From Rotaria socialis (lineage: Eukaryota > Rotifera > Eurotatoria > Philodinida > Philodinidae): a DNA stretch of 64,000 nucleotides. The stretch covers positions 62,001-126,000 of the forward strand of contig CAJNYU010001724.1 of NCBI GenBank assembly GCA_905331475.1. The letters run 5' to 3'. This document shows, one piece after another, positions 37,480 through 49,336 of this stretch. Below the pieces are notes generated by a model that searched no databases, was not told where the DNA came from, and saw nothing but the letters and a program-made list of their open reading frames with translations. The first letter of the stretch is position 1. Every line of letters starts with the position of its first letter. Position numbers and translations under genes: made by a program.

Positions 37480-40428
37480 GGTATCAAATTGAAACTTTTC
37501 TCAATTTTTTCGCTCAATTTTTGGACTTTTCCTGGTTAATCTACTACTCTCATTTTCTGTGCGACTATTGCGAGTTTTTCTAAAATTGTAAAAGCATGTT
37601 TTCCAAATTCTCTTTTCATTCGAGTATCAATCTAGACTTTAATAGATAAGCAATGTCTGCTGTTCTCCTCTACAACAATAGTTGTTTTCAACATATTCTT
37701 GGTATGAACAGCTAAGTAGTTTTCACCAGCTAATTCTAGATAGACTTTGCAAAAATTTCAGTCACTGGTGAAATATACCACGGTGACAAGTTATATGAGT
37801 GCCACAACGGTTGTGACACCTATTTCATGTCTAACAGGATCTAAAGGAATACTTATATAGAGTGGTTTCACTTTCTCGCTGATGTACATGATCCATTTTT
37901 ACTAAAATCACCACTAACTACAGTAAAAAGCAATAACGCTAAGTATGAATATGTGTCGTCCAGATCGAGTGTATAATCTGTAATACCTTTCTATACATTC
38001 CTTTTTGGAAATACTTTGCTCGTACGAATGATTGTTTAGTTCTGAAAATAGAATTACTTTCTAAATGACTCCTGATAGATTTGATCAAGTGTGCAAAATA
38101 AACGGCATCTTATACAAACTCATTTTTTTAAATTGCGATATCGTTGCTTTTGATGATTTCTTTGGTAATAAGCGCCCTCGAAATCTCACGTGTGAAGAAA
38201 AAAACATCTTCAGAAAGCATCTCTATAAAATAATTTATCTTTCTGCTCTGAACCCACATAATCCGTGGAATCAGCCACGTGAGCCGGAAGAAGAGTTTGG
38301 TTCGTGCCAACAAGTCTACTCTCGCTATGATCTCTCAGACTGACTTTTGCTACCAGGTAGAACTACATTAGATTGTACGTCAATCAGTTGTGAGTGTTGT
38401 TGGAAAATGGCTTCATTCCTGCTTCAAATAAAAAGAGTCAGTCTATCATATTCCTTTTTGCACGATGGGAAATCGAGAAGACATCTAGAACTAGTGAAAG
38501 ATAGACACAATGTATATAGCCATACTTGCTCATCTAGAAAAATACTTATTTCTCGACTTTTCTGCAAATAACACACGCTGGAAACAACACATATTAGTGG
38601 TGAGAATCTATTTTTTTTAAGTTTGTTCCAACCACGAGCTACTGCAAAATCATTACAGTAACATCTTTTGTACGTGGTAACGGATGTGATGAGTTTTGAT
38701 GTAATAGATATTCTTGGAGCGATATTGAATGCACAATTGATTTAAATATCAAGAATTATGCTTCTATACTGTTTGTTGACATAGAATTACGTTGAGAAAT
38801 GACGTAACACAATAACTGAAAAATAAGAGATGCAAGAGGATTAAATCTACTAGAGAAGGACGCATCAATAGAGCCACTTTAAAGTCAAAATAGACGGGAG
38901 AATAATTGGTACAGAGAACGTCAAAACTATGTAATTGTTCTAATGATAAGTACAAGCGACGGACAGAATCAATGATGCACTTACAAAGTATAAACTAGAA
39001 GAAGAAAGAAATAGGAGCATGACTGAGTAATATGAAGGCAAATGGAATGCAGGCATTGCACTCGAAGATTGTAGTAGATTATGTGTTTGCATCGATTGTT
39101 CGAACAATTTCATCAATTTGTTTTCACATTCATTTAAAGAGCATAATTTTCATAGCTATGATTACAATAACATGAAATCTACCGATGTCAAACTAAAGCT
39201 CAACCTTCGATAATACTTTGATTATTTTCGTCTTTTTAAATGATGAAGTAGTTCTCAAAATATGAAACTATAGAACACAAGACCTTTTCCCATCACTTTC
39301 GTTCAAAAACTGCTTGACTTTGATTGGACACTATCATTTATTCTCGTCGTTATTCAAAAGAAATGATATCTACCAATAGGTAATAAACGACAACTTATAA
39401 AAACATCGTCTTATGAATAAGTTCCATCGTCATATGTTCGAGAAATCTTCTATTCAACTTTGATAAAGCGTGGAATATTTTTAACTGAGAAGACTTTTAT
39501 ATAGATTGAAGTGAATTCAAAGATCATTTCGAGCAAAATTTCATTTCGTACTGTTCGAAACAGCTGAACTTATATTCTTCTACTGTACTAACAAATGTTG
39601 CAAGTGAAAATATTACAACCATTGCTGCATATCAGATGATTTCATCATTACCTAAGCTTGATTTTTATAGAATTAGAATAAAGTTCTCTGATTCGATTTG
39701 TATTAGTTCGTTAAATAATACAATTTTTGCTTAACAAAGGTCATCTTGTGAGTCTGATTTGATGGATCACACGAATGAGCTATATATGATAAGAAAATTG
39801 TATTATAGTGATTAGTGGAAATTTTTGTAAGACTATCACAACATAAACATACTTGAATTAGACTCTACAGAACTATCCTAGAGTTGAAGGCAAGTTGTAT
39901 TTTCAAAATTTTTATGCTAATTGTCACTAAGGTGAGCATTTGTAAGTGGCTCTTTGAATGTGTAATTGATTGCCTAAGACGATAAAAATCAGAATTATCA
40001 TGAGAAAATTTACAATTGCTCTCATCAATTTTAACTTGAATAATAATGAGGGACTGGTTCGATTACGGCGTGAGTAGGCATTTGACTAAAGCTTTTGTAT
40101 GACAACTACTCTAGGCACTATACGTTTCTTGGGTACGTCGCTACTACAACACCAGTGCTCGAAAGCTATTCAAGATAGAAGCTAGCACTGCTTCCAATGG
40201 AATAGATTCTTACCTGAATACTGTGGAGCACATGGCAGTATATACCTTTGAAACTAGAAATAATCTCTAAAAATCTTGACTGAAGACGTTCAGAATGAAT
40301 TCATGAGCCGAACATGTTTAGAAACGAGAAGTAATGATCATGACTTTTCAACTAGTAGACTATGAAGACAAGTAGCCTAATATTTTCCTCTAATCAAATC
40401 AGTGAGATTCACCAGATATACTACATAC
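37480..40428. other. Remainder of the large intron
   Basis: No gene supported. The open frame at 38065-38343 (+), 92 residues with HNPWNQPREPEEEFG near its end, is composed more like protein than its surroundings, but no domain or splice partner was recognised. Confidence 0.35.
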
Positions 40429-41597
40429 ATTTGTGAGTGGTGAAGAACCAAAAGCACCAGCTAAAAATCGAAGAATCAGCAAAGTCCATATGTTTTGAGA
40501 TCCAGCAGATCCAACATTGAATGCTACTAATGCCAAATACGTAATTATGAAGATGATGCGTCGACCAAACATTTCAGAGAACGGTGCCCAAAGGAGAGGA
40601 CCTGTAATATGTATAAAGATTTTCGAAAAAATAAAAAGAACAGCACTGACCTAACGAAAATCCGAGGACGAACAATGAAATACCAAGTGTGGTGACTTCT
40701 ACTGAAGAGCCAAACTCTTTCATCACACCTTCAAAATTACCGACGTACGCTGATGAACAAAATGCAACGGACAATGTGGCCAAAGAAACAAACACAGTTA
40801 ACAACCATTTGTAAACCTTTCTCCAAGTTCGTGGATTCTCTGGATCATTCGGTATCCAGTCAACTATAAATGGCGTATCGTGCGTTCCTTCCCCTCGATA
40901 TTGGTGGGCAACAATTTCTTCGAACGGGGTGATATAAAGGCGGTATGGAGCTCTGAAAGGAGTCAGTTTGGAGACATCGATGTTGGAGCGATAAGCCGTT
41001 TCGACTTCTTTTTCAACAACCATGTTAAGATAAACTGATTTCAGAGTACATATAATGATAGCATAGATGATGAGAAATGAAAATTTGTTACTTATAATTG
41101 CTTCAATTCGGAGCAGCCGAAGTCACACGGTTGCCTGTTACTTGTCGTTTTAATTACGCGATACAGAAATTAGATGTTTTTTCCATGCATCATTGCTTTA
41201 TATTTCACCGATACCTTCAATTCGTGTTATCAAGCACAACACATCACCCGTACTTTACTGCTGCATGAACCGCACTCATACTTTGCGTAATTTTATGTGT
41301 TCTCATCCAGAACTCATACTTCTTTAAGTGGTGATAGACGAGCAATAAAAGGATGCACCTTTCGCTAGTGTACTTTTTATACAAAATAATTAGACAGATG
41401 TGAAAAATAGTTTTATTTGAAGATTGTTTCTTCGTGCTGTTTCGATGCCTATAGTGCTTCTATACGCATCCAGTTACAACGAAATCGTGATAATAGACGT
41501 GAATCCCGGCAAGATTCTCCGCGGACATTTGCTCCCTAACTGTATTTAACAAAAATGTTAATCAGCACGAGATTAACATATAAATTTATTTATTTCA

Positions 41598-41672
41598 GGG
41601 TATGGGTGTGTCGGTGTGAGTGCATCAGTGCAAGTATGGACAAATGGTTATCGTTTTCACTCACCCACACCC
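41598..41672. repeat. GTGTGGGTG hairpin
   Basis: GGGTATGGGTGTGTCGGTGT on the left pairs imperfectly with CACTCACCCACACCC on the right, a roughly 75-bp hairpin. A similar small structure is at 27302-27370. Confidence 0.45.
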
Positions 41673-41699
41673 AGATTTGGAAAACAAAATGATTCATGA

Positions 41700-43856
41700 T
41701 CTAATCTGTTATACTTGATAGTGTGAGCAGTTTTAGTTCACTAGATACATCCGAAACTGAGCAATGACGAAGAGTGAAAACTTCTTTTGAGAGGTTTTAG
41801 GACTGTGGTCTCTTTCATTCTACAGAATATTCTAAAAGCATTCAAAACTCTAGCAGTCTTTTGCATTGCATCAAATAGAAACTCGAGGTAGAATTTCGGG
41901 TTGTTAGTGCACATTTTAGCAATTGAGTAAGCTCGAAAACTCTTCGGCTTGCCTGGAGAAATATTTTGGAAACTGAAAGGATAATCTGATATAACTCATC
42001 AGATTTTGAGTCAAATATTCAATAGTGCAGATTTTCATTATCAGGGAAAAGGGATTCGAAAAATACCCGTAGCGTGTAACTCAGGTTACATTTTTATTAG
42101 ATCTTTAACTTGCGCGACTCTTATTGAAAAGCGCTTGATACACAGAAAGCTGTGGCAAATCAAACATCTACCTGACAAATCACTTTTTCAATATTTCTTA
42201 TACGAAAATAGTGAATTTTCTAATTTAAAAACATTACTCTAAATAATACTTTGAAATGCATTGAATAATAATGCATTATCCTCAATTTCAACATTATACC
42301 TGATAATGCATTGTAACGCATTGAAAATTTAGGCATTATCCTTCATTTTCACCATTATTTGGAATAATGCATTAATTCATTTTTTTGAAATAATGGAAAA
42401 TAATCGGTCATCTTTCCATTATTCATCCATTATCGGGTACATGAGTCGTTCACAAGATGATGCAGCTGTCGGTGTATCTACGTGTAACATATACACACCC
42501 TCAAGTTGTAAAAATAATCTATAATAACTGGTTTGAAAAAAAAACAGATTGGTTGTATTTATAGAATTATAGTATGGTTCTTTCATTTTTACTTCTCTCA
42601 ACAGTACTATAGCTGTAATTAAGTGAAATTCAATATACTGTATTAACAATTGTTTGAGACTTTTTTGATTCAACAAATGCCATATGTGCTCTCATTCCAC
42701 AATAACTGAATAAATTGAACAGAGTTAAAACAGCTATACTTTTCCTGAATTGCGAGGCTTTTACTAACTCGATTCATTGTTTCGATTATTTCTATGTGAG
42801 AATGAAGATGCATGTTGCACTCGACAATACGTAAAAAAAAGAAGCTGAAAACATCACATAAATCAAATGCTTTTTTTTGTGATAGTCCAATATATTTTCA
42901 AATAAAGCCGTGATTGCCAATGTCAGTTGGAAGGCAAAGATCTGGAAACGGCGTTGGTCATGCCACTGTTTATTGCAAAGATGATAGATCATTACAAAAT
43001 ATTTTTCAGGTTGTCTATTTTGTATAACTTTAGCCAGACTAAAGGATATATATATATATATGAGTTCGTCATTTTATCCTCAACAATTTCCACCAATAAG
43101 CGTTATTCTCATCTTTAGATGCATTCATTTTTTCTCTTCAACAATATTTATTCACGAATAAGAGCCTGAAAATTAAATATATTAAATCATTTTAGCTCTT
43201 CCTTATGTTTCTATCACTAACTTGCGAACCTTATATTATGATACAATAAAATAAACAAAAAACAAGAACCTATAGGATCGAGTTTCACGATAAATTGCAA
43301 CAAAAAGCACAACAAAGTATCGCAAGCCTTCACTTACTAAGTAAGCACAAAAATAGCTCTTATTTCGTTGAAACGATTGCACACGTCTCTGTTTTATCAG
43401 TTCGATTCAAACAATTGCAAAAAGATCAGGTAAGAAACATAAAATAATATTCGTTGTTCCACATTTTATTACACAGTAAGATTAAGCAGAAAAATTGATA
43501 TTTTTTTCTTCCTGATCACATTCATAGGATTATCCTATGCTATGAATGCATATGAGAGAAAAGTGTCCAATATAATTGTGTAAAAAATATAATAATATTT
43601 ATATGCTCTATGCTGGTTGTACGACATATAGATCGAATAGAATGATCTCCACAATAAAAACATTTCTATCCATTTTTCAAACCTATAGTACAAAAACAAT
43701 TAATATTTTCAATTTCCTTTTTCAAGTTTCGATCACTATTTTTGCTATCAACATTTTCTTTATAGTTCGTTGAAAAAGAACAACTAAAAATAATTGCAAA
43801 AAGTTGAGTGCTGCCACTGAACTATTTTAGTCAATAAGTACGAACATGGTAATACT
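41700..43856. other. Intergenic with ATGCATTA-rich repeat
   Basis: 42250-42390 holds several TAATGCATTA-type strings and two related blocks (CATTATCCTCAATTTCAACA and CATTATCCTTCATTTTCACC), likely a small degenerate repeat. A (TA)n run is at about 43027-43041. No gene recognised. Confidence 0.4.
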
Positions 43857-43901
43857 GTGTCTGTCTATCTAGGACTTACGCAAGAAATTGAAATCACGAA
43901 G

Positions 43902-45203
43902 ATGACTACACTTTCATCTGATCAAATCTCGGCCATTCATGTTGCAACCGAAAAGCTTCTTCCTGATGCTATCGCCTTCTTGACAGAACTTGTTCGCATA
44001 GACACAAGAAATCCTCCAGGAAATAATTATCGTAAAATAGTTGAACTTATCGGAAATAAACTCGAACTGTTTGGCTACGATATCAAGTATCTGTTATTAA
44101 CTCCAGAAGAGACTGATGAATTGGCACCTCACGGCGAGAAACTTGAAAGAATTAATGTTATTGGTACACTACCGCCTAATACAACATCTATCACTGGAAA
44201 AACAGTCCATTTTAATGGACATGTAGATGTTGTTCATGAGGGTGACATCTCAAAATGGAACTTTGATCCATTTGGCGGTGAAATCAGAGGTGGTAAGATT
44301 TATGGGCGAGGTGTATCCGATATGAAAGGTGGTATAGCTGCTCAAATATATGCTATTGAAGTAATAAAAGCGGCTGGACTAAAACTAAGAGGAACCGTTG
44401 AGCAATCTGCCGTAGTCGATGAAGAAACCACTGGTAATAGAAATGCTGGTATGGGATATTTTGTTGAAAAAGGATATATCACAAAGGAAAAAACGACTGC
44501 TGTCATCATTACTGAACCATTGAATTCCTGCAATGTCTGCTGTGGTCATCGAGGCACCATATGGGGAGATATAACCTTTTACGGCAAATCTTCTCATGGC
44601 TCAATGCCAGCTTTAGGTATCAACGCTATACAAAACTGCGCAAAATTTATTACTATTGCAGCAGAAGAACTAGGCGCTATTCATACAACTAAACGTGATC
44701 CCAACGTAATACCAACCGAAGCACAAAAATCTAGTCTTGCGTTCACTGTCATACAAGGTGGTACCAACACAAATTCCGTGCCAGACATTTGTAAAGTTTC
44801 TTTTGACAGACGTCTCGTACCTGGAGAGTCTATTGACCAAGCTCGTTCTGAAATTTATTCCGTTCTACAACGATTAGAATCAGTAGATTCAAATTTTAAA
44901 TATAAATACGAAGAACGATATGCCGTTACACCAGTATGGGTAGATCCTGAGCAGTCTGTATCTCGAATCTTTCGAACGGCGATTAAAACAATTACTGGAG
45001 AAGAAGCTGGAGTTGTCTGCTCTCCTGGTTCTGATGATCAACGATTTGTAGTGCAGGGAGCTCAGTTGGAAGCTTGCATCGTTTATGGACCTGGAAATAT
45101 TAAAAATGTTCACTGCTATGACGAAGAATTATCATTGGACGATTTGCGAATAGCCATTGAAGTCATGGCTATTGGTGCTGCAGAAATAGTCGGATTCGAA
45201 TAA
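43902..45203 (+). CDS. M20 family metallopeptidase / deacylase (ArgE-DapE-like)
   Basis: A 433-residue intronless two-zinc hydrolase that would remove an acyl or amino-acid group from an amide substrate, probably cytosolic. Residues from ATG 43902: H107-x-D109 (NGHVDVV), D140 in GRGVSDMKGG, catalytic E174 with E175 in VVDEETTG, metal-binding E205 in ITEPLN, dimerisation domain from HRGTIWGDITFYGKSSHGSM, and the last metal His in NVHCYDEELSLDDL near the C-terminus. The full M20 set is present, so it should be active. An in-frame ATG at 43857 adds 15 residues, but the region before 43902 contains TATCTAG, a possible 5' UTR acceptor, and MTTLSSDQIS is the better start. ArgE, DapE and CPG2 types cannot be separated from motifs alone. 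The sequence style is microbial; acquisition by horizontal transfer is an inference. Confidence 0.88.
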   Translation: MTTLSSDQISAIHVATEKLLPDAIAFLTELVRIDTRNPPGNNYRKIVELIGNKLELFGYDIKYLLLTPEETDELAPHGEKLERINVIGTLPPNTTSITGKTVHFNGHVDVVHEGDISKWNFDPFGGEIRGGKIYGRGVSDMKGGIAAQIYAIEVIKAAGLKLRGTVEQSAVVDEETTGNRNAGMGYFVEKGYITKEKTTAVIITEPLNSCNVCCGHRGTIWGDITFYGKSSHGSMPALGINAIQNCAKFITIAAEELGAIHTTKRDPNVIPTEAQKSSLAFTVIQGGTNTNSVPDICKVSFDRRLVPGESIDQARSEIYSVLQRLESVDSNFKYKYEERYAVTPVWVDPEQSVSRIFRTAIKTITGEEAGVVCSPGSDDQRFVVQGAQLEACIVYGPGNIKNVHCYDEELSLDDLRIAIEVMAIGAAEIVGFE

Positions 45204-47300
45204 TTAAAAGCAAGAGTTTAATAAGAAGTAGTTACAATGCAAATGTGCAATATCGGATCTCTATTATCAGCCAAGAATAATTTTGACTCATTAGTTTACT
45301 TGTAGAAAATAAAACATTTTGATTCCATCATTTTTAATCAAAGCGTCTTTGATAATGAGACTAATCATAGGCATATTTTATAAAAGCTTTTTAGCGCAGC
45401 CCCTTTGGGCCTAAAATGTAGAACTCACATATATCCCTTAGGCTTACTAAAACAATTCAAAATAGTTCATCTGAAAAATCTACCTTGATTTCCAAAAACT
45501 ATAATTCGGTCATTACCTATTTTCTTATGTCTGTAATGGTACCCTAAGCTAGTTACTATGGTCTGTAATGAGTCAGCATTGCTTTTTTCGTGTAGTCTGT
45601 AATTAAAAAAGGAAGAAGTAGTAGTCTAATTAGTCAAGCTCCTAATTAGCACAATTTTAAACCCATTAATATCTGTAATTGGAACAGGGGGTGGGGAGCC
45701 GCAAAAATCTCGCTTTTAAACTTAGATACCATTTTCTTCGAAAATATATCTGAGTTCCACAAAAATTAATGAAAACTGGTATCTCTTTTTTCTACTTAAA
45801 CATACTTACTATTAGCAATTGGTGTGAAAGATTTATTTATTTAAAATACTATCTGTACTATTCTGTGTCCAAAACCTACTGATTAACACAAAAATATTCC
45901 TTTGATGCTTTAGTCTGCATATATAAATCTAAACAAGCTTTTATAAAAATTAAGCGAAAAACGAATTGCATATTCATACAAGCAAGACAAGGATCTGAAA
46001 TAAATTTTTCTAACAACACGTTATTCTTTATCGTTTTGATTCCTGAGCTGAGAATCTAAAAAAGAACAAAGAATTGCAGATCGTTTCATCGCATGGAGTC
46101 AAATAAAGTTAACCAATTTTACATTAATCGAAAATGCAATACGTTTATTCTAAAGCTAAATCAGGACAGAACACAATTTTGATTGAGAAAATATTTTATT
46201 TCAATCTTGTATATAAAATAAACTATCCATCAAAAACCAAAATTTATATAGAAACATATGAGTGTGAATTCAAAATTCACTTCAAATGTTTACTAAATTT
46301 ATTCGATCACCTTCATATTATACTGATGAAATGTATGTTTAAACTGAATTTTCTATTGATTTAAAATTTATATGATTTTAGAGCAAAAAAAAAGTTTCAT
46401 TGCTGTTTATAAGAGTATTCATATAAAGAAATAATGACAATATTCATGCAAATATAGCACCCGATGAATGCAATAATTCGCATGACGACGAATTGCTGAA
46501 AATAAAATATCAAAGAAATACGAAAAATATATGAGAATATTTTTATGTTAACATTAATATGATGAAACACCGATTATTTCTCGAATAAAAAAAGTCAATC
46601 AATCACCAATGAAGTTAAGAAATGATTACACGATTGCACTGTTTTGAAACCGTATTATGATCGTTCATAACACAGAACAAGTATAGATTTTCTTCTTTTT
46701 CTCTAAATGTATTTGATCGATTACTTTTTTTCTCTGTCGAATGTCATTTTTGTTTTATACATATACTTTTCATTCAACATGACATGACAGTTGTTTGTTT
46801 TCTCCCTTTCTCGTATGTGTGTGCATACACAATTTTTTAGAGGGAGAGGAGTCGATGATTATAGGTTTTGTAGTAAACATGAGCAAAAGTAATGGCATAT
46901 TAATAAGAGAAAACAATTAAAGAGTGCATCTTTTTCAGAGATTATAACGGTGAAATAAAAAAAAGACAGATAATGACGACACGCAACAAGATGAAATACC
47001 AACAAAACTATATGTAACAGATTTATTTTTCTGATCATACCATGAAAAAGTTAGTTATAAATACACTGTTATCAATGAAAAGTACAGAAATAATTGTTAT
47101 TTCAATAGAAAATAATCTTCAAAAAAATGTGTCTTTTTTTCTTTCCTTTATTTGCTATCCATGTACACTGACCTTGATTTATACGGTTGTATCTATGTTC
47201 ACTGGATCGTAACGAATATTTGCTTGTTTCTTTTTAATATATTTTTCTCTGTGTTATATTAAGAAACACATGCGTTTGTTCTCATTTCAATATTGAAAAT
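45204..47300. other. Intergenic
   Basis: No gene supported. TCTGTAAT occurs four times between 45531 and 45680 with irregular spacing. The frame at 46134-46364 (+) has no motif. Confidence 0.4.
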
Positions 47301-48823
47301 ATGTCACTAGTACCAAACGGTAAAAGAATCTGTTCTGTATGTAATAAAGATAAAATCACGTATGAATGTAAAGGATGTTCAATTGATTTTTGTTATAATC
47401 ATTTAACAGAACATCGTCAAAAATTCACCGAAGATTTAATCAAAGTTGAAAATGATCGTGATCAATTTCAAGAAAATTTTGTTCAACAAAAAGAAAATAT
47501 ACTCAACCATGTGGTAATTCAGCAAATTACTAAATGGGAGAACGATTCAATTAGAAAAATCAAAGGAACCGCTGAACAATGTAGACAAATATTTATTGAA
47601 CAGGCAACTTACTGTTATAATCAAATCGAAATTAAATCAAATAAGCTACATACTGAAATTATTGACATTCGAGATGAAGATGAATTTAATGAAGTTCTTT
47701 TACTACAACTAAGAGTTGAATTAAATAAGCTTATTGATGAACTCGCTCAATCACCAAATATTAAAGTTCATCAAGACTCATCACCATATATTAATAAAAT
47801 TTTTATGACTGCACCATCTGGTAAGTTGATCGATTCGATTTTAATCAAACAAAAATTTTATTTTATTTTTAAGGCAGTGAAATTTCTCTTGGTACCCAAC
47901 GAAGAATATCTACAAATGGGAGTTTAAATGCTAAATATATACAAAATGGAATTCCCATAGCTGGAGGAAATGGAGAAGGACAAAGATTAAATCAGCTTGC
48001 TCGGCCTGAAGGAATTTTTGTCGATGATGATCTTACGGTTTATATTGCTGATTCTATAAATAGTCGAATTTTAAAATGGAAACACGGAGAAAAAAATGGT
48101 CAAATTGTTGCAGGTGGAAATGGGAAAGGTAATAGAACTGATCAATTGAATGGACCAACATCTGTAATTTTGGATAAAAAAACTAATTCGCTTATTATTT
48201 CTGATTTGGGAAATAGAAGAATCATACGATGGCCATGCCAAAACAGTTCAAGTGGAGAAGTTATCATCTCCGATATAAAATGTTGCAGTTTAGCAATGGA
48301 TAATAATGGAAATCTCTATGCTGCTGATTGGAAAAAACATGAAGTGAAACGTTGGAATATAGGTGATAAAGATGGAGTCATTGTTGCAGGTGGAAATGGA
48401 TTAGGAAATAATCTTAATCAACTGAATTGTCCAAATCATATATTCATTGATAATGATTATTCTGTTTATGTATCGGATTATGCAAATCATCGTGTAGTAC
48501 AATGGGCCAAAGATGCAAAAGAAGGTATTATTGTTGCCGGTCATAGAGGACAAGGAAATAGTCCATCGCAATTATCTCGCCCTCATGGAATTACTGTCGA
48601 TCAAATCGGTCAAATTTATGTCGCAGATGGTGATAATCATCGAGTGATGCGTTGGAGTAGAGGAGATACACAAGGAATTATTGTTGTTGGTGGAAAAGGA
48701 CTAGGTGAACAATTATTTCAGTTAAATACTCCAATTGGTTTGGCATTGGATCAACAAGGTCATCTGTATGTTGCTGATTCAGAAAATCATCGAATACTAA
48801 AATATCAACTCGTTATACGATAA
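47301..48823 (+). CDS. B-box-like zinc finger, coiled coil and NHL-repeat protein
   Basis: Exon 1 is 47301-47820, a 53-bp GTAAGT...AAG intron follows, and exon 2 is 47874-48823; the phase agrees and gives 489 residues. N-terminus: zinc-binding pattern C11-x2-C14, C23-x2-C26, C31-x2-H34-x3-H38 (CSVCNKDK...CKGCSIDFC), B-box-like. Residues about 45-145 are helical and likely coiled coil. From about 195 onward there are about six NHL repeats, e.g. PIAGGNGEGQRLNQLARPEG, YIADSINSRILKW, VYVSDYANHRVVQWA, IYVADGDNHRVMRW and LYVADSENHRILKY, which should form a beta-propeller. This is TRIM-like without a visible RING. Bdelloids have a large expansion of such proteins; the role is unknown, with protein or RNA binding expected of the propeller. 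Confidence 0.9.
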
Positions 48824-48918
48824 AATTATTTATCGAACAGTATAAGCTTAAATAGACATTCATATTTTTTTGCCAAAGAATAGATAGCAATCCTTCTTTC
48901 TAGTTGCAGCAGCATTGA

Positions 48919-48920
<2 letters not shown>

Positions 48921-48950
<30 letters not shown>
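48921..48950. repeat. (AAAT)n microsatellite
   Basis: About seven AAAT/AATA units just downstream of the NHL gene; it also contains AATAAA strings that could serve for polyadenylation. Confidence 0.9.
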
Positions 48951-48952
<2 letters not shown>

Positions 48953-49173
48953 CATTTTTTTTAGTTTACTCATTGAGTTATCTACAAATTTTTAAAATAC
49001 ACACAAGATAGCAATCAATCTCCTGTAAAGTATGCAAATGCTTGAAATAGCCACTTCAATACGTCCCTGTAAAAATATCACAATAAACTTTCAGTTGAAC
49101 TATTATTTCACTTGAAACACTCTCAACATTGATGCATCTAAATTTATCTATCACTTCCATCTATGTAGGACTA

Positions 49174-49336
49174 AGTAAAAAAAGATAAACCCCCATAATA
49201 AAAGACTCCGGGTCATCTATTATGGCCCAGCAAACTTTTGTAAATTTTTTCCATTTTTGCTGGTGAAAAAACAAAATTCCTATGGAGCAACTTCTCTGGA
49301 GGAGTATTCTAATATGGGGGAGAGGAGGGTTTACTT
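49174..49336. mobile_element. Small TIR element (MITE-like), copy B
   Basis: The left end CCCCCATAATAAAAGACTCC and inverted right end CCCCCATATTAGAATACTCC agree at 17 of 20 positions. Outside these, AGTAAA...ATAAACCC and the inverted AAGTAAACCC extend the pairing. It is related to 61-415 by the AATAAAAGA..C(C)GGG end and internal TATTATG strings, but is only about 160 bp. Confidence 0.6.

Larger units (their letters stand above)
34227..41023 (-). pseudogene. Fungal-type MFS drug/H+ antiporter (DHA1-like), broken
   Basis: Exons (minus strand): 41023-40651, 40601-40429, 35464-35359, 35295-34559 and 34510-34227. Introns are 49, 4964, 63 and 48 bp, all GT-AG, with phases that agree. The product would be a 12-TM multidrug or polyamine-type exporter. 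Signatures: IPNDPENPRTWRKVYKWLLT before TM1; CSSAYVGNFEGVMKEFG; APFSEMFGRRIIFI; FLAGAFGSSPLTNAAGTIAD; PFLGPTLGPIIG; GWRWIQGVMAIY; YPETYAPVLIRQRANKLSK; IYAASVLAANSVLRSLFGAI; FTTQMFHNLGIHWAS. This is the fungal DHA1 pattern. Lesions: TGA at 35057-35059 where the family has Trp (SLSRP-W), and a one-base loss near 34745 that shifts IGLFW out of frame with AWTNYPSIHF. Both lie inside exon 4. Horizontal acquisition from fungi is an inference, and the lesions argue that it is no longer functional. Confidence 0.8.

Noticed and set aside
38065-38343. 92-residue frame in the large intron
   Set aside because: Composition is somewhat protein-like, but no domain, start context or partner exon was found; kept only as a note.
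41421-41540. Arg/Asp/Ser-rich reading ending SRQDSPRTFAP
   Set aside because: Open for only 40 codons with no start and no neighbouring exon; too short to support.
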